A stretch of 64,000 nt of DNA from Oceanicoccus sp. KOV_DT_Chl (GCF_900120175.1 NZ_FQLF01000002.1:310001-374000); one strand, 5' to 3'; positions 46,183 through 57,889 are shown, counted from the first letter of the stretch. The notes: generated from the letters alone by a model not told the origin. Translations and numbers: made by a program.

Positions 46183-46607
46183 TTAAGGCAGATAGGTTTT
46201 AAACATTTCGCCCAATTCATTATCAGAATGCGCGGGTACACGGTAGTAGGTTCGAATCATGACAGAGCCATCGTCATCAAAACGATAGGTTTCGATACTG
46301 TGACCAATGGAGATTTCACCCCCCGAATCAATATGATTTTCTAACAGCCAAGCCACTTCATTATCACAAACAAATAATGAGCCGGGATAAATTCTGAATT
46401 GAACATTGGCTTGAAATAAGTCGAATGAATCCAGCGCGCAATGCTGGAAGCCTACTTTTTCCGGTGTACCCACCGGGTCGAGCATTCTGAACTCCCCGGT
46501 GCGACACTGCGCCAATTGGCCGCCCAACCTTCACGGTCACCGGCATTCCAAAGCGCGACATAATTGTCCGCCCACTTTAATAATTGCTTCGTCGTTAATC
46601 TGGCCAC
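46183..46607 (-). pseudogene. SnoaL/NTF2-like protein, one-base frameshift
   Basis: A GTG start ending at 46607, with AGGGG eight bases upstream, opens MARLTTKQLLKWADNYVALW, then NAGDREGWAANWRSVAPG. After that the frame is lost. One extra base in the C4 run at 46494-46497 (G on the coding strand) continues it as GEFRMLDPVGTPEKVGFQHC to the stop at 46183, about 141 residues. The pattern WNAGDREGW ... PVGTPEK ... HSIETYRFDDDG is that of SnoaL-like NTF2-fold proteins, often isomerases or polyketide/steroid-related enzymes. It is cotranscribed with the hydrolase gene. Confidence 0.7.
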
Positions 46608-46668
46608 GAACACTTCCCCTTTGTTGTTATTCTCAGGTTGAGATGAGCGGCTAAGTTTGGCTATAACC

Positions 46669-47238
46669 CTAGGTTTTAGGCAGTGTTACGCCAGTTTGCC
46701 CCTGATACTTACCGCCGCGATCTTTATAGCTGACATCACAAATCTCATCGGATTCAAAAAACAGCATTTGTGCCACGCCTTCATTTGCATAAATTTTTGC
46801 TGGCAAGGTGGTGGTGTTAGAAAATTCCAGCGTCACATGCCCTTCCCATTCCGGTTCCAGCGGTGTGACGTTAACGATAATACCGCAGCGCGCATAAGTA
46901 GATTTGCCTAAACAAATCGTTAATACGCTACGGGGGATACGAAAGAATTCGACGGTGCGCGCCAAAGCAAAAGAGTTAGGAGGGATAATACATTCATTGG
47001 CTTTAACATCGACAAAGCTGGCTTCATCAAAATTTTTCGGATCAACCGTGGCGGAATGCACATTGGTGAAAATTTTAAATTCATCAGCGCAGCGCACATC
47101 ATATCCGTAGCTGGAGGTCCCGTAAGAAATCAAGCGGCCACCGGCCTCGTTATAACGAACCTGTCCCGCTTCAAAGGGCTCGATCATGCCCTCATTTTCA
47201 GCCATGCGACGAATCCAGTGATCTGATTTAATGCTCAT
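46669..47238 (-). CDS. dcd: dCTP deaminase
   Basis: A 189-residue trimeric enzyme that deaminates dCTP to dUTP for dTTP synthesis. Conserved blocks are [55 protein letters not shown] and [17 protein letters not shown]. These contain the catalytic Glu and the Ser/Arg pair. Length matches the E. coli enzyme closely. It stands downstream of apbC on the same strand, as in many gammaproteobacteria. Confidence 0.97.
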   Translation of the reverse strand: MSIKSDHWIRRMAENEGMIEPFEAGQVRYNEAGGRLISYGTSSYGYDVRCADEFKIFTNVHSATVDPKNFDEASFVDVKANECIIPPNSFALARTVEFFRIPRSVLTICLGKSTYARCGIIVNVTPLEPEWEGHVTLEFSNTTTLPAKIYANEGVAQMLFFESDEICDVSYKDRGGKYQGQTGVTLPKT

Positions 47239-47323
47239 ACTTGGTCTATCTCAAAAAGGAAAAATGTTTGCTACAAAAGGCCGCCATCATAGCGGCTCGC
47301 GCCGCTAGATTCCAGAACCTGCC

Positions 47324-48418
47324 TTAGTCGTTGTTAATGACGATATTGGGGAAAGCCGACGCGGTACTAGCCGTTTTTGCCAGCTCCACTGCGATATTGC
47401 GAGCGATATCACCGTACAATAACGCTTCATCACTCTCCGGCTCAGCCACTACCGTGGGCGCACCGGCATCAGATTGTTGACGAATTTTCAGCGACAGCGG
47501 CAAGGAGCCTAGTAAAGGCACATGGTAATCAGCAGCGATACGACCACCACCGCCTTCACCAAAGACATGCTCTTTATGACCGCAAGCGCTACAGATATGG
47601 ATCGCCATATTTTCCACCACACCGAGTACTGGCACTTCCACTTTATTAAACATCTCGATACCTTTTTGTGCATCGAGCAACGCAATATCCTGCGGCGTAG
47701 TCACAATAACTGCACCCGCAACCACTGCCTTTTGCGACAGCGTCAGCTGGATATCACCGGTACCCGGCGGCATATCAATAATCAGATAATCCAGCTCGCC
47801 CCACCAGGTTTGAGCGAGTAATTGATTCATCGCGCCACCGGCCATAGGGCCGCGCCATACCATCGGTGTTTTATCGGTGACCAAATAGCCCATCGACATG
47901 GTTTTCAAACCGTGCGCCTCAATCGGCATTAAATACTGCTGACCTTCCTGTTCCGGCCGCGCACTTTTATCCACCCCCAGCATTAGTTGTTGGCTGGGAC
48001 CGTAAATATCGGCATCCAACAATCCCACTTTGGCACCATCACGCGCCAGCGCCAGCGCCAGGTTTACTGAGGTGGTCGATTTACCGACCCCACCTTTACC
48101 TGACGCTACCGCAATAATATTTTTCACTTTATCCATATTGCGTAAATCGCGCTGGCTTTTGATCGCCGCAATCTGCCAGCTGATATCGATATTGACGCTA
48201 TTAACACCCGGAATTTGAGTGACCAAATCCACCAGCGCTTTTTGCATCACCGCCTTGATAGAAGCGACCGCAAACCCGAACTCGATGGCGATAGTGACCA
48301 TACCGCCATCTATAGCGATGGACTTGATCACATTGGCAGCTAACAGGTTTTGGTTCAGGTGTGGAACGGTATAGTGTTGCAGGGCTTCTTCAACTTGCAC
48401 CTGAGTGACTTCAGACAT
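47324..48418 (-). CDS. apbC: Iron-sulfur cluster carrier protein ApbC/Mrp
   Basis: A 364-residue P-loop NTPase that holds and transfers [4Fe-4S] clusters. An N-terminal DUF59/MIP18-like domain (residues 1-85) precedes the deviant Walker A ASGKGGVGKSTTSVNL (about 105-120). Next come LLDADIYGPSQQ and IIDMPPGTGDIQLTLSQ, and the cluster-binding CSACGH near the C-terminus (an additional downstream Cys would be expected in the CxxC pair with a partner subunit). Divergent from metG, a common and conserved pairing. Confidence 0.96.
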   Translation of the reverse strand: MSEVTQVQVEEALQHYTVPHLNQNLLAANVIKSIAIDGGMVTIAIEFGFAVASIKAVMQKALVDLVTQIPGVNSVNIDISWQIAAIKSQRDLRNMDKVKNIIAVASGKGGVGKSTTSVNLALALARDGAKVGLLDADIYGPSQQLMLGVDKSARPEQEGQQYLMPIEAHGLKTMSMGYLVTDKTPMVWRGPMAGGAMNQLLAQTWWGELDYLIIDMPPGTGDIQLTLSQKAVVAGAVIVTTPQDIALLDAQKGIEMFNKVEVPVLGVVENMAIHICSACGHKEHVFGEGGGGRIAADYHVPLLGSLPLSLKIRQQSDAGAPTVVAEPESDEALLYGDIARNIAVELAKTASTASAFPNIVINND

Positions 48419-48614
48419 GGATTCTCCAGATTAACCATTAAGGTTTGCCAATAGTGGCCTTATAAAACGAGGGTCGCCGCAGCGAAAACCTGAGCATTTT
48501 ACTCAGGCTAGCGACAAAGCTCAAAAATAATAGCGGAAACAGCGCGCCAGCACAGCTACTAATAATGAAATAGCGGCTCAAAACCGCTATAGTTCGCGCT
48601 TTTATCAAGCGGAA

Positions 48615-50687
48615 ATGATTCAGCCCAGCTGCCAACAAACTATGACATCAACTAAGCCAAGAAAAATACTCGTTACCAGCGCCCTACCCTATGCCAATGG
48701 CTCGCTGCATCTGGGTCATTTGCTAGAAACCATCCAAACCGATATTTGGGTAAGATTTCAACAACAGCGCGGCAACGACTGTATTTATGTCTGTGCAGAT
48801 GATGCCCATGGCACGGCGATTATGCTGACCGCTGAAAAAAACGGCATTAGCGCTGAACAACAAATCGCCAACGTGCAAGCCGAACACGAGCAAGACCTCG
48901 CTGGTTTTTTAATCAATTTCAATAATTACCACTCCACTCATAGTGCCGAAAACAAACACTATTCCGAATTGATTTATAAAAGACTACGCGACAACGGGCA
49001 TATTGCCAGCCGCGAGATCACCCAGTTATTCGACCCGGAAAAAGAACTGTTTTTAGCCGACCGTTATATCAAAGGCAGCTGCCCCAAGTGCAAAACCGCT
49101 GACCAGTATGGCGACAATTGCGAAGCCTGCGGCGCTACTTATAGCCCTGCGGATTTAATCGAGCCCAAATCGACCATCTCTGGTGCGACGCCGATTGAAA
49201 AAGCCTCCACCCACTACTTTTTTAAACTGCCAGAATTCAGCGAGATGCTGAAGACCTGGACTACCAGCGGTCGCCTGCAAAAAGAGATCGCTAACAAATT
49301 AGGTGAGTGGTTAGAGGCCGGCTTACAGGAATGGGATATTTCCCGCGACGCGCCTTACTTTGGTTTTGAAATTCCCGATGCTCCCGGCAAATATTTTTAT
49401 GTCTGGCTGGACGCGCCTATCGGCTACATGGCCAGCTTCCAGAATTACTGTGATCGCGCCGGATTAAACTTTGACGATTACTGGGCAGAAGATGCCAGCA
49501 CCGAGCTTTACCACTTTATCGGCAAAGACATTATTAATTTCCACGGTCTGTTTTGGCCGGCCATGCTGGAATCAGCAGGTTATCGTAAACCCGATGCGGT
49601 TTATGTACATGGTTTTGTCACCGTCAATGGTCAGAAGATGTCAAAATCACGGGGCACATTTATCAAAGCCTCGACCTACTTGCAGCATCTGGATGCCGAG
49701 TATCTGCGCTACTACTATGCGGCAAAATTATCCGCCGGAGTCGATGATATCGATCTGAACCTGGAAGATTTTGTGCAGCGGGTGAATTCGGACCTGGTCG
49801 GCAAAGTCGTCAATATCGCTTCCCGCTCGGCTAAATTTATTAGCAAAGGTGCTGCTAATGTGATGTCTGCCAAACTCGCTAACGAGGCACTGTGGCAACA
49901 AGCCGTAGCCAAAAGCCCCGTTATTGCCGGGTTTTATGAGCAGCGCGAATACAGCAAAGCGATCCGTGAAATTATGGCGTTGGCCGATGCCACCAACGAA
50001 TACTTTGATTCGCAAGAACCCTGGAAACTCGCCAAGCAAGAAGACCAGCAACAGCAAGTGGTAGCCATCGCCTCGCTGTGTATCAACCTGTTCCGCTTAA
50101 TTGTGATTTATCTACAGCCTATCGTACCGGCCACGGGCGCTAAAGCGGCGGCTTTTTTAAATGCTGAACTCAACTGGAATGACGATTTACAACCTTTACT
50201 GAATCACCAACTGAATGATTTCACGCCACTAATGACGCGCATTGAAAAAGACAAGGTTGCCGCTATGGTTGACGCTGGCAAAGAAGCGCCCGCTGCGAAG
50301 CCCGCCAAAAAAGCGAAGAAATCCAAACCCGCAGCAGAGGCTACCGGCGCTAAGCCCGAAACCATCCAATTCGAAGACTTTGCCAAAGTCGATTTACGGG
50401 TGGCAGAAATTATTGCTGCCGAACATGTCGAAGGCGCGGACAAGTTATTGCAGCTAACCCTTAGCTTGGGTGAAGACGGCACCAAGAATGTCTTCGCCGG
50501 TATTAAAGCTGCATACCAGCCTGAAGATCTGGTTGGCAAGCTGACAGTAATGGTTGCCAATTTGGAACCCCGTAAAATGAAATTCGGTATGTCCGAAGGC
50601 ATGGTGATTGCCGCCGGCCCCGGTGGCGCCGACATCTGGCTACTGGAACCGGATCAAGGCGCCAAAGCCGGAATGAAAATTAAGTAA
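48615..50687 (+). CDS. metG: Methionyl-tRNA synthetase
   Basis: Charges tRNA-Met. The conserved start is probably the second ATG at 48642 ([20 protein letters not shown]), nine codons in; the first ATG follows GCGGAA and may also be used. The HIGH motif reads HLGH ([13 protein letters not shown]), the KMSKS motif is [11 protein letters not shown], and a zinc knuckle ([20 protein letters not shown]) is present. A Lys/Ala-rich linker joins the C-terminal tRNA-binding OB domain ([20 protein letters not shown]), which dimerises the enzyme. Length is normal for the long MetG form. Confidence 0.97.
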   Translation: MIQPSCQQTMTSTKPRKILVTSALPYANGSLHLGHLLETIQTDIWVRFQQQRGNDCIYVCADDAHGTAIMLTAEKNGISAEQQIANVQAEHEQDLAGFLINFNNYHSTHSAENKHYSELIYKRLRDNGHIASREITQLFDPEKELFLADRYIKGSCPKCKTADQYGDNCEACGATYSPADLIEPKSTISGATPIEKASTHYFFKLPEFSEMLKTWTTSGRLQKEIANKLGEWLEAGLQEWDISRDAPYFGFEIPDAPGKYFYVWLDAPIGYMASFQNYCDRAGLNFDDYWAEDASTELYHFIGKDIINFHGLFWPAMLESAGYRKPDAVYVHGFVTVNGQKMSKSRGTFIKASTYLQHLDAEYLRYYYAAKLSAGVDDIDLNLEDFVQRVNSDLVGKVVNIASRSAKFISKGAANVMSAKLANEALWQQAVAKSPVIAGFYEQREYSKAIREIMALADATNEYFDSQEPWKLAKQEDQQQQVVAIASLCINLFRLIVIYLQPIVPATGAKAAAFLNAELNWNDDLQPLLNHQLNDFTPLMTRIEKDKVAAMVDAGKEAPAAKPAKKAKKSKPAAEATGAKPETIQFEDFAKVDLRVAEIIAAEHVEGADKLLQLTLSLGEDGTKNVFAGIKAAYQPEDLVGKLTVMVANLEPRKMKFGMSEGMVIAAGPGGADIWLLEPDQGAKAGMKIK

Positions 50688-50870
50688 TATCAAAGAGTTA
50701 AACATTAGTAATATGTCCATATTAGTAACTATTTACGGCCGTTTTAGCTAGCAGCTAAGGTGGGCATCCATGCTAAACTACAGGCCATTAGTTAACAGCG
50801 AAGCTCTACTTTTTGACGCTACGTTTTTGGTAACACCGTTACACTGATAAGAAAAAGGTAAAGACAACAG

Positions 50871-51449
50871 ATGCTGGCAGATTATTCACTGCTACTGATC
50901 GGAGCGATTCTGGTCAACAACTTCGTACTGGTACAGTTTTTGGGACTGTGCCCGTTTATGGGTGTGTCCAATAAACTGGAAACAGCGATTGGCATGTCCA
51001 GCGCCACTACCTTCGTACTCACTCTCGCCTCTATCGTCAGCTGGCTGACGTATAACTGGTTGCTGCTGCCGCTAGGGCTGGAATACCTGAAAACCATCGC
51101 CTTCATTTTGGTGATTGCCGTGGTCGTGCAGTTCACTGAAATGGTAGTCCGCAAAAGCAGCCCCATGCTGTACAAAGTTCTTGGCGTATTCCTGCCACTG
51201 ATTACTACCAACTGCGCCGTGTTAGGTGTCGCATTACTCAATATCAACAAGCAAAACAGTTTTCTGGAATCCGCCTTCTACGGCTTTGGTGCGGCACTGG
51301 GCTTTTCACTGGTGCTGATATTATTTGCCGCTATGCGTGAACGACTGGCCGTTGCCGATGTACCCACTCCCTTTAAAGGTGCTGCCATTGGCATGATCAC
51401 CGCGGGTTTAATGTCTTTAGCCTTTATGGGCTTTGCTGGATTGGTATAG
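50871..51449 (+). CDS. rnfA: Rnf complex subunit A (membrane)
   Basis: A 192-residue protein with six helices. The conserved stretches [20 protein letters not shown] and [18 protein letters not shown] are those of RnfA/RsxA, including the Cys pair thought to carry a membrane [2Fe-2S] cluster. AAGGT upstream of the ATG. First gene of the rnfABCDGE operon, which couples ferredoxin:NAD electron transfer to ion transport or, in the Rsx form, reduces SoxR. Confidence 0.96.
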   Translation: MLADYSLLLIGAILVNNFVLVQFLGLCPFMGVSNKLETAIGMSSATTFVLTLASIVSWLTYNWLLLPLGLEYLKTIAFILVIAVVVQFTEMVVRKSSPMLYKVLGVFLPLITTNCAVLGVALLNINKQNSFLESAFYGFGAALGFSLVLILFAAMRERLAVADVPTPFKGAAIGMITAGLMSLAFMGFAGLV

Positions 51450-51462
51450 GCGGTAGTCAAGC

Positions 51463-52071
51463 GTGATTGAATTTATCAACCAACAACCCTTTGTCGCCGC
51501 ACTGATTGCCCTGCTTATTTTGGGCGTGCCTTTTGGTGCCTTGCTGGGCTTTGCCGCAGTAAAATTTAAAACCGAAGGCGACCCCATTGCCGATCAAATT
51601 GAATCTTTGCTGCCACAAACACAGTGTGGTCAATGCAGCTACCCTGGCTGCCGTCCTTATGCCGAAGCCATTGCCAATGGCGAAGCCATTAATAAATGCC
51701 CACCCGGCGGTGAAGCTACTATCAACGCCTTGGCTGATCTGTTAGATGTTGAAGCACTGCCGCTGGATGGCGAACACGGTGTCGAAAATGTAAAAAACGT
51801 TGCCTATATTCGCGAAGACGAGTGCATCGGCTGTACCAAATGTATTCAAGCCTGCCCAGTCGATGCCATTCTGGGTGCCGCCAAGCAAATGCACACGGTC
51901 ATCAGCAGTGAGTGCACCGGCTGTGACCTCTGTGTTGAACCCTGCCCTGTTGATTGTATTGATATGCTGCCGTTACAAACCACGCTGCAAACCTGGAGCT
52001 GGGATTTGCCCAAACCCGCTGAAATTATTGCTACCGATTTACAACCCAAAACGGATGAGGCGGCGGCATGA
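51463..52071 (+). CDS. rnfB: Rnf complex subunit B (Fe-S)
   Basis: 202 residues from a GTG start 13 bp after rnfA. An N-terminal membrane anchor ([20 protein letters not shown]) precedes a 4Fe-4S domain ([20 protein letters not shown], then CPPGG) and two ferredoxin clusters ([18 protein letters not shown] and [15 protein letters not shown]). It is the electron-entry subunit of the Rnf complex. Its stop overlaps the rnfC ATG as ATGA, so translation is coupled. Confidence 0.97.
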   Translation: MIEFINQQPFVAALIALLILGVPFGALLGFAAVKFKTEGDPIADQIESLLPQTQCGQCSYPGCRPYAEAIANGEAINKCPPGGEATINALADLLDVEALPLDGEHGVENVKNVAYIREDECIGCTKCIQACPVDAILGAAKQMHTVISSECTGCDLCVEPCPVDCIDMLPLQTTLQTWSWDLPKPAEIIATDLQPKTDEAAA

Positions 52072-54434
52072 GTGCAGCTCGCTCCAGAAAAGTATGGGAT
52101 ATTCACGGCGGTATTCATCCCGCAGAAAACAAACAGCAATCAACACAGCTGCCGATTACTGCTGCCGGTATCCCCGATGAGCTAATTTTTCCTTTATCAC
52201 AGCATATTGGCGCGCCTGCTGCAGCTATCGTCGAGCCAGGACAAAAAGTATTAAAAGGTGAAATGATTGCGGCCGCCAAAGGCTTTGTCAGCGTGCCGGT
52301 ACATGCTTCCACTTCCGGTGAAGTGATAGCAATAGAGCAACGACAAATTCCCCACCCCTCGGGAATGAGCGCCCCTTGTATCATTATCAAACCCGATGGT
52401 CTCGACCAATGGGGAGAACGAAAAAGTATTGCCGATTATCGCAATACCGATAAAAAAACATTACTCGACCACATCCGCGAGTCCGGCATTGCCGGTATGG
52501 GTGGCGCCGGATTCCCCTCTGCCATTAAGTTAGGTACGCGCGACGACCAGGTTATAGAAACACTGATTATCAATGGCACCGAGTGTGAACCTTATATCAC
52601 CTCTGACGATATGTTGATGCGGGAACGCGCTGAACAAATTATTGCTGGTGCCAACATTCTTAAGCACCTGATCAACCCCAGCAAAGAAACGCTGATTGGG
52701 GTAGAGGATAATAAACCGGAAGGTATTGCCGCACTGCGCAAGGCCGCCGAAGGTTTCGACATAGAAATCGTTAGCTTCCCCACTAAATATCCCTCCGGTG
52801 GCGAAAAGCAGTTGATTCAAATTTTGACTGGTAAAGAAGTCCCCTCAGGCGGACTGCCAGCAGACGTCGGTATTGTCTGCCAAAATATCGGCACCACTGT
52901 GGCAATCTACAAAGCCGTTGAATTTGGTGAACCCCTGATTTCCAGAATCACTACTATCACCGGTTTTGCCTGCGAACAACAACGCAACTTTGAAGTATTG
53001 TTAGGCACACCGGTTAACTATTTATTAGAACGTTGCGGCTATCAAGCCAAAAAATGTTCACGCTTGATTATGGGCGGTCCCATGATGGGGTTCACCTTAC
53101 TCAGCGAGCAAACTCCGGTAGTGAAAACCACCAACTGTATTCTGGCCCCTACTGCCGAAGAGATTGCCCCACCGACACCAGCACAAGCCTGCATCCGCTG
53201 CGGTCTATGTGCAGAAGCCTGCCCGGTATCATTATTACCGCAGCAAATGTACTGGTTCGCCCGCGGCAAAGAATACGACAAGCTGGAAGCACACAATCTG
53301 GCTGACTGTATTGAATGTGGCGCTTGCTCTTATGCCTGCCCCAGCAATATACCGTTAGTGCAATATTATCGGGCATCGAAAGCCGATATCCGCGAGCAGA
53401 AACAAGACGCCATTAAAGCTGAACAATCCAAAGCGCGCTTTGAAGCCAGACAACTTCGCCTGGAACAACAAGCCGCAGCCAAAGAAGCCAAACGCGCTGA
53501 ACGCAAAGCAGCGGCTGAAGCCCGTGCCGCCGGCAACGCCGCTACCGGCAAGGGTGACGCTATCCAAGCCGCTGTCGATAGAGCAAAAGCCAAAAAAGCC
53601 GCCGCCGATCCTGCCCAGGCAGCTATCGAAAAAGCCAAAGCCAAGCGTGCCGGTGGTGCTGAAGAAGCACCCACCAAAGAATCTTTGGAAAAAGCCTTGG
53701 CCGCGGTAGAAAAACGTTTAGCTGCAGCCACAGAAAAATTACAGCAAGCCGAGCAACAAGGCGCTGATACCGTAGACGCCTTTAGAACCGGCGTTGAAAA
53801 AACCAAGGTAAAATATGAGCAAGCTAAACAGGCGCTAGCCGAGTTTGCTGCCAATAACCCGACTGCCACAACAAACAATGTCAGTACCGATCCTGCACAA
53901 CAAGCGATTGAACGCGCCAAACAAAAACGCGCCCATCAAGGTGACCAATCACCACAGGAAAAAGCGCAGCAAGCAGTCAGCTCGTTACAAACCCGTCTGG
54001 AAAAAGCTGAGGCTAAACTAAAAACAGCGACCGAAGAGAATGCCGATAATCTGGACATTTTTAGTAACACGGTTAACAACCTAAAAGAAAAACTGGCTGC
54101 CGCTGAACAAGAGCTTGCCAGCTTGCCTGCAACGGAACCGGAGCAGCAAACAGATCCTCAGCCTGGTGCCACTGGTGATGCCGCTCAGGATGCAATCGCC
54201 CGCGCTTTAGCCAAGCGTGAAGCAGCGTCTAAAATGACCGATGAAGAACGTTTACAAAATGCCGTCGATTCAATCGAAAAGCGATTGGAAAAAGCCAAAG
54301 AAAAACTGGCGAGCGCCGAACAGGAAGGTAGTGACAATATCGAACTACTCACCGATGCCGTCGCCAAAATGAAACTGAAACTGGTCGACGCCAAACAAGC
54401 TTATGCTGAATACCAGCAAACGAAAAACGGATAA
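52068..54434 (+). CDS. rnfC: Rnf complex subunit C with three C-terminal repeats
   Basis: 788 residues. The N-terminal part has [14 protein letters not shown], an NADH/FMN-binding domain ([16 protein letters not shown]) and a SLBB-like region. Two 4Fe-4S motifs follow ([20 protein letters not shown] and [20 protein letters not shown]). After about residue 445 comes a long Ala/Lys/Glu-rich coiled-coil tail with three copies of an 85-residue unit, each opening AxxAIxxAxAKR and containing an SLxxRLEKAxxKL segment. Such tails occur in gammaproteobacterial RnfC but vary in length. It is cytoplasmic, on the NADH side of the complex. Confidence 0.96.
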   Translation: MSAARSRKVWDIHGGIHPAENKQQSTQLPITAAGIPDELIFPLSQHIGAPAAAIVEPGQKVLKGEMIAAAKGFVSVPVHASTSGEVIAIEQRQIPHPSGMSAPCIIIKPDGLDQWGERKSIADYRNTDKKTLLDHIRESGIAGMGGAGFPSAIKLGTRDDQVIETLIINGTECEPYITSDDMLMRERAEQIIAGANILKHLINPSKETLIGVEDNKPEGIAALRKAAEGFDIEIVSFPTKYPSGGEKQLIQILTGKEVPSGGLPADVGIVCQNIGTTVAIYKAVEFGEPLISRITTITGFACEQQRNFEVLLGTPVNYLLERCGYQAKKCSRLIMGGPMMGFTLLSEQTPVVKTTNCILAPTAEEIAPPTPAQACIRCGLCAEACPVSLLPQQMYWFARGKEYDKLEAHNLADCIECGACSYACPSNIPLVQYYRASKADIREQKQDAIKAEQSKARFEARQLRLEQQAAAKEAKRAERKAAAEARAAGNAATGKGDAIQAAVDRAKAKKAAADPAQAAIEKAKAKRAGGAEEAPTKESLEKALAAVEKRLAAATEKLQQAEQQGADTVDAFRTGVEKTKVKYEQAKQALAEFAANNPTATTNNVSTDPAQQAIERAKQKRAHQGDQSPQEKAQQAVSSLQTRLEKAEAKLKTATEENADNLDIFSNTVNNLKEKLAAAEQELASLPATEPEQQTDPQPGATGDAAQDAIARALAKREAASKMTDEERLQNAVDSIEKRLEKAKEKLASAEQEGSDNIELLTDAVAKMKLKLVDAKQAYAEYQQTKNG

Positions 54435-54445
54435 AGAAACCGGAT

Positions 54446-55498
54446 ATGGCACTGCTAAAAGTCACTTCACCTCACGCTACCGGGCCACTCAATACTGCCA
54501 GAGTGATGCAGCTGGTATTGCTGGCGACTATTCCCGGTATTCTGGCATTGAGCTGGCATTTTGGCTGGGGCACACTGGTTAATATCTGCTGGGCTAGCTT
54601 AACGGCCATCGCATTTGAAAGTGCCGCTTTAAAATTACGTGGTCGCCCTATTGGCTTTTATCTCAATGACTACAGCGCGCTGGTCACCGCCTTTTTATTA
54701 GCTATCGCATTGCCACCTTACTCGCCTTGGTGGCTCATTACTGTCGCTATTGGCTCGGCAATTTTAATGGCTAAACATCTTTACGGAGGCATGGGCTACA
54801 ACCCGTTTAATCCAGCCATGGTCGGCTATGTCGTAGTATTAATTTCCTTCCCGGTAGAGATGACGACCTGGACCGCACCGACCCAAGCCCTTGCCGGCGA
54901 GCTACCCAGCCTGCTTGATGCTGTTAGTGCTTTATTTGTAGGCCGCGAAGCCGTTGCCGCGTTTGCTGTTGATGGCTTAACCATGGCCACACCGCTGGAT
55001 GTACTAAAACAGAATAACTCACTCTTAATTGCAGATTTATGGCAGCAATCACCACAGTTTGGACAGTGGGCTGGTTTAGGCTGGGAATGGGCAAACCTTG
55101 GCTTTCTTGCCGGCGGGTTATTTTTACTGTCACAGCGAGTATTTACCTGGCATGCGCCACTGAGCATGCTGGCCAGCCTCACCATTTTATCCGCCATCTT
55201 TTATGATGGTGGCAGTTCAGCATCCGGCGGCTCGCCACTGTTCCACCTGCTCAGTGGCGCAACGATGTTTGGCGCCTTCTTTATTGTTACCGACCCAGTC
55301 ACTTCAACGGTGTCTAATAGAGGCCGAATGATTTATGGCGCACTCATAGGGGTACTGCTTTATATTATTCGCGTCTGGGGTAACTACCCTGACGCTATCG
55401 CCTTTGCGGTACTGCTGATGAACTTTGCTGCGCCGCTGCTAGACTATTACACTCAACCCCGCACGTACGGTCATGGGGTAATCGCTAATGCTAGGTGA
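54446..55498 (+). CDS. rnfD: Rnf complex subunit D (membrane, flavin)
   Basis: 350 residues with about nine helices. The covalent FMN site is the Thr of LLSGATMFGAFFIVTDPVTS. Other conserved blocks are GGMGYNPFNPAMVGYVVVLI and RPIGFYLNDYSALVTAFLLA. Starts 11 bp after rnfC and overlaps rnfG by 11 bp. Part of the ion-translocating membrane core. Confidence 0.96.
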   Translation: MALLKVTSPHATGPLNTARVMQLVLLATIPGILALSWHFGWGTLVNICWASLTAIAFESAALKLRGRPIGFYLNDYSALVTAFLLAIALPPYSPWWLITVAIGSAILMAKHLYGGMGYNPFNPAMVGYVVVLISFPVEMTTWTAPTQALAGELPSLLDAVSALFVGREAVAAFAVDGLTMATPLDVLKQNNSLLIADLWQQSPQFGQWAGLGWEWANLGFLAGGLFLLSQRVFTWHAPLSMLASLTILSAIFYDGGSSASGGSPLFHLLSGATMFGAFFIVTDPVTSTVSNRGRMIYGALIGVLLYIIRVWGNYPDAIAFAVLLMNFAAPLLDYYTQPRTYGHGVIANAR

Positions 55499-56150
55499 GT
55501 CGATAAGTCGTAACGCCCTATTGCTGGGATTCTTTGCCGTCATTAGCACCGCGATTATTGCCGGTACGTTTTTAAGTTCGCAGGAAGCCATCAAGGAAAA
55601 CATTCGTCAGGCTGAAGAGCGCGCGCTGATCCAAATAGTACCCAAGTCGCGTCATAACAATTCCATGTTGGATGATGCTCACGCCATCAGTGACAATGAA
55701 CTTCTTGGACTGCGTAGCGAAAAACACTATTACATTGCCAGACAAAACAATGAGGCTGTCGCTATTATTTTTCCGGCAACCGCCAGAGAAGGCTATACAG
55801 GGGATATTGATTTAATTATTGGTGTTAATGTAGACGGAACTGTCGCGGGCGTAAGGGTACTATCGCACCGTGAAACACCCGGCTTAGGTGATGCAGTAGA
55901 TTATAAAAAGAGTCAGTGGGTCGATGGTTTTATTGGGAAGTCACTGGTCAATCCCGGCCTGGATTTATGGAAAGTAAAAAAAGACAAAGGCGTATTTGAT
56001 CAGTTTACCGGGGCCACGATTACCCCAAGAGCTGTGACCAAAGCAGTCTTACAAACGCTGCAGTATTTCGATCAGTACCAGCATAAAATTTTAGGCGGCA
56101 AAGCTGACGCTAAAGCTGAAATAATTAATGAGGCAAGCAGCCATGAGTGA
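55488..56150 (+). CDS. rnfG: Rnf complex subunit G (flavin)
   Basis: 220 residues with an N-terminal membrane anchor ([19 protein letters not shown]) and a periplasmic FMN-binding domain. The covalent FMN Thr lies in [24 protein letters not shown] is also typical of the family. It overlaps rnfD at its start and rnfE at its end. Confidence 0.96.
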   Translation: MLGESISRNALLLGFFAVISTAIIAGTFLSSQEAIKENIRQAEERALIQIVPKSRHNNSMLDDAHAISDNELLGLRSEKHYYIARQNNEAVAIIFPATAREGYTGDIDLIIGVNVDGTVAGVRVLSHRETPGLGDAVDYKKSQWVDGFIGKSLVNPGLDLWKVKKDKGVFDQFTGATITPRAVTKAVLQTLQYFDQYQHKILGGKADAKAEIINEASSHE

Positions 56151-56856
56151 TGCAAACTATAAAGAATTATCACTAAATGGGCTTTGGAAAAATAACCCCG
56201 CCATCGTACAACTGCTAGGCCTTTGTCCGTTATTAGCGGTTACCGGCTCGGTAATTAACGCCATCGGCATGGGTTTAGCCACAACACTGGTACTGACTAT
56301 TTCCAACAGCTGTGTGTCTTTAGTTCGTGGGGTAGTGTCAGATGCGATTAGGCTACCTGCTTTCGTCATGATCATTGCGGCTGCAGTAACCTGTATCGAA
56401 CTACTGATGCAAGCGTATACTTACGAATTGTTTCAAATACTCGGTATTTTCCTGCCACTCATTACCACCAATTGCGTCATTCTGGGCCGCGCCGATGCCT
56501 ACGCTTGTAAAAATTCTTTAGCACCTGCAATGTATGATGGCTTTATTATGGGTGTTGGCTTTACTGTGATATTAGTTTTATTAGGTGCCATTAGAGAACT
56601 GATTGGTACTGGCGCATTATTTAATAACATGGATTTACTATTTGGCGAATCAGCCAAGCATTGGAAAGTTGTAATTTTCAATGACTACAAACAATTTTTA
56701 CTTGCTATTCTTCCACCTGGCGCGTTTATCTTTACCGGATTAATAATCGCTTGCAAAAATTTAATAGACGCCAACATTAAACAACGACAAGATGCGCTCA
56801 AGGAAAAGCCAGTTGCAGGTTCAAAACGCGCCAGAGTTACCGGTAATATTTCATAA
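56143..56856 (+). CDS. rnfE: Rnf complex subunit E (membrane)
   Basis: The start is placed at the ATG at 56143 ([24 protein letters not shown] upstream), which overlaps the rnfG stop, giving 237 residues; an ATG five codons upstream is less typical. Six helices, homologous to RnfA ([39 protein letters not shown]). It completes the six-gene operon. The endonuclease III gene nth, which often follows rnfE, is not here. Confidence 0.95.
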   Translation: MSDANYKELSLNGLWKNNPAIVQLLGLCPLLAVTGSVINAIGMGLATTLVLTISNSCVSLVRGVVSDAIRLPAFVMIIAAAVTCIELLMQAYTYELFQILGIFLPLITTNCVILGRADAYACKNSLAPAMYDGFIMGVGFTVILVLLGAIRELIGTGALFNNMDLLFGESAKHWKVVIFNDYKQFLLAILPPGAFIFTGLIIACKNLIDANIKQRQDALKEKPVAGSKRARVTGNIS

Positions 56857-57133
56857 TTATTTTTGCTGCTGAAACTTTAGTAAAAAATAACAAAAACCTT
56901 GTTAGGTATTCTCCTCTGTTTTTTGTGAACTAGCGCACAAAAACAAGCTGTTTTTATCGCACTTTTACTACCTCTCCCTAGTTTTTAGAGTATTTAAGCA
57001 CATAGGTTGAACTACCTATATTAATGACTATGTTATCTACATACATTGATGAACAATGGATCCTTCTCGACATGATGCCGCAATAAATTCAGGCAAAGAA
57101 GGCAAACGGAATGAACAAAGCGAGGTTTTCAAC

Positions 57134-57889
57134 ATGCAACTATTGAAACCAATTATTATCGCCTTAACAGTGGTGCTGTTAAGTAGCACAGCTATGGCGA
57201 ACGACCCACTATTTAGCAAAGGTTTGATTGCCTACCATGAAAATGATGGTAAAAAGGCTGTTAAATACTGGAAGCGTGCTGCGAAACACGACAATGTTTC
57301 GGCGATGTACAGCTTAGGACTCCTGTATTCACAAGGCAAGATAGTTAAACAAGACCTGGATGAAGCAGAAAAGTGGTTTGGCCGCGCTGCCAAAAAAGGG
57401 GTTCCTGAAGCTCAATTCCAATTAGGGCAATTAGACGCCGATAAAAACAAGTATGAGGACGCCGCAAAGTGGTATATGCGCGCGGCGAAATCTGACTATG
57501 CCAGAGCCCAGTTTGAATTAGCGCTCTACTATGAAGAAGGTAAAGGCGTTGAAAAAGATCTAGAACAAACAGAATTCTGGTTACTAAAAGCCGGAGAAAA
57601 TGGTTCTGCTCCCGCCCAATTTAAATTAGTTCTGATTTACATGAAAGGCCTCGGCGTAGAACAAAATAATGCCAAAGCTTTTTATTGGGCAACTAAAGCG
57701 TCAGAGTCCGGAGACGCCAATGCAAAATACTTGCTGGGCTATATGTACTTAACTGGAACAGGCACAGTACAGAGTGATCAAATGGCGGGGATTTGGCTGG
57801 AAGACGCTTTGGATAATGGCCAGGAAAAAGCGCAGCAATTATTGGACGAATTAGAAAAACGTGCGAAAAAGCAGCTTTCGTCTATCTAA
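57134..57889 (+). CDS. Secreted Sel1-repeat (TPR-like) protein
   Basis: The start is placed at the ATG at 57134 (GAGG eight bases upstream), giving a signal peptide (MQLLKPIIIALTVVLLSSTA, cut after MAN). The mature 225 residues are about six Sel1 repeats of 36 residues (AMYSLGLLYSQGKIVKQDLD, EAEKWFGRAAKKGVPEAQFQ, and so on). These form a helical solenoid that usually mediates protein contacts in the periplasm. Specific partner unknown. It ends at the bidirectional terminator before aceF. Confidence 0.85.
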   Translation: MQLLKPIIIALTVVLLSSTAMANDPLFSKGLIAYHENDGKKAVKYWKRAAKHDNVSAMYSLGLLYSQGKIVKQDLDEAEKWFGRAAKKGVPEAQFQLGQLDADKNKYEDAAKWYMRAAKSDYARAQFELALYYEEGKGVEKDLEQTEFWLLKAGENGSAPAQFKLVLIYMKGLGVEQNNAKAFYWATKASESGDANAKYLLGYMYLTGTGTVQSDQMAGIWLEDALDNGQEKAQQLLDELEKRAKKQLSSI

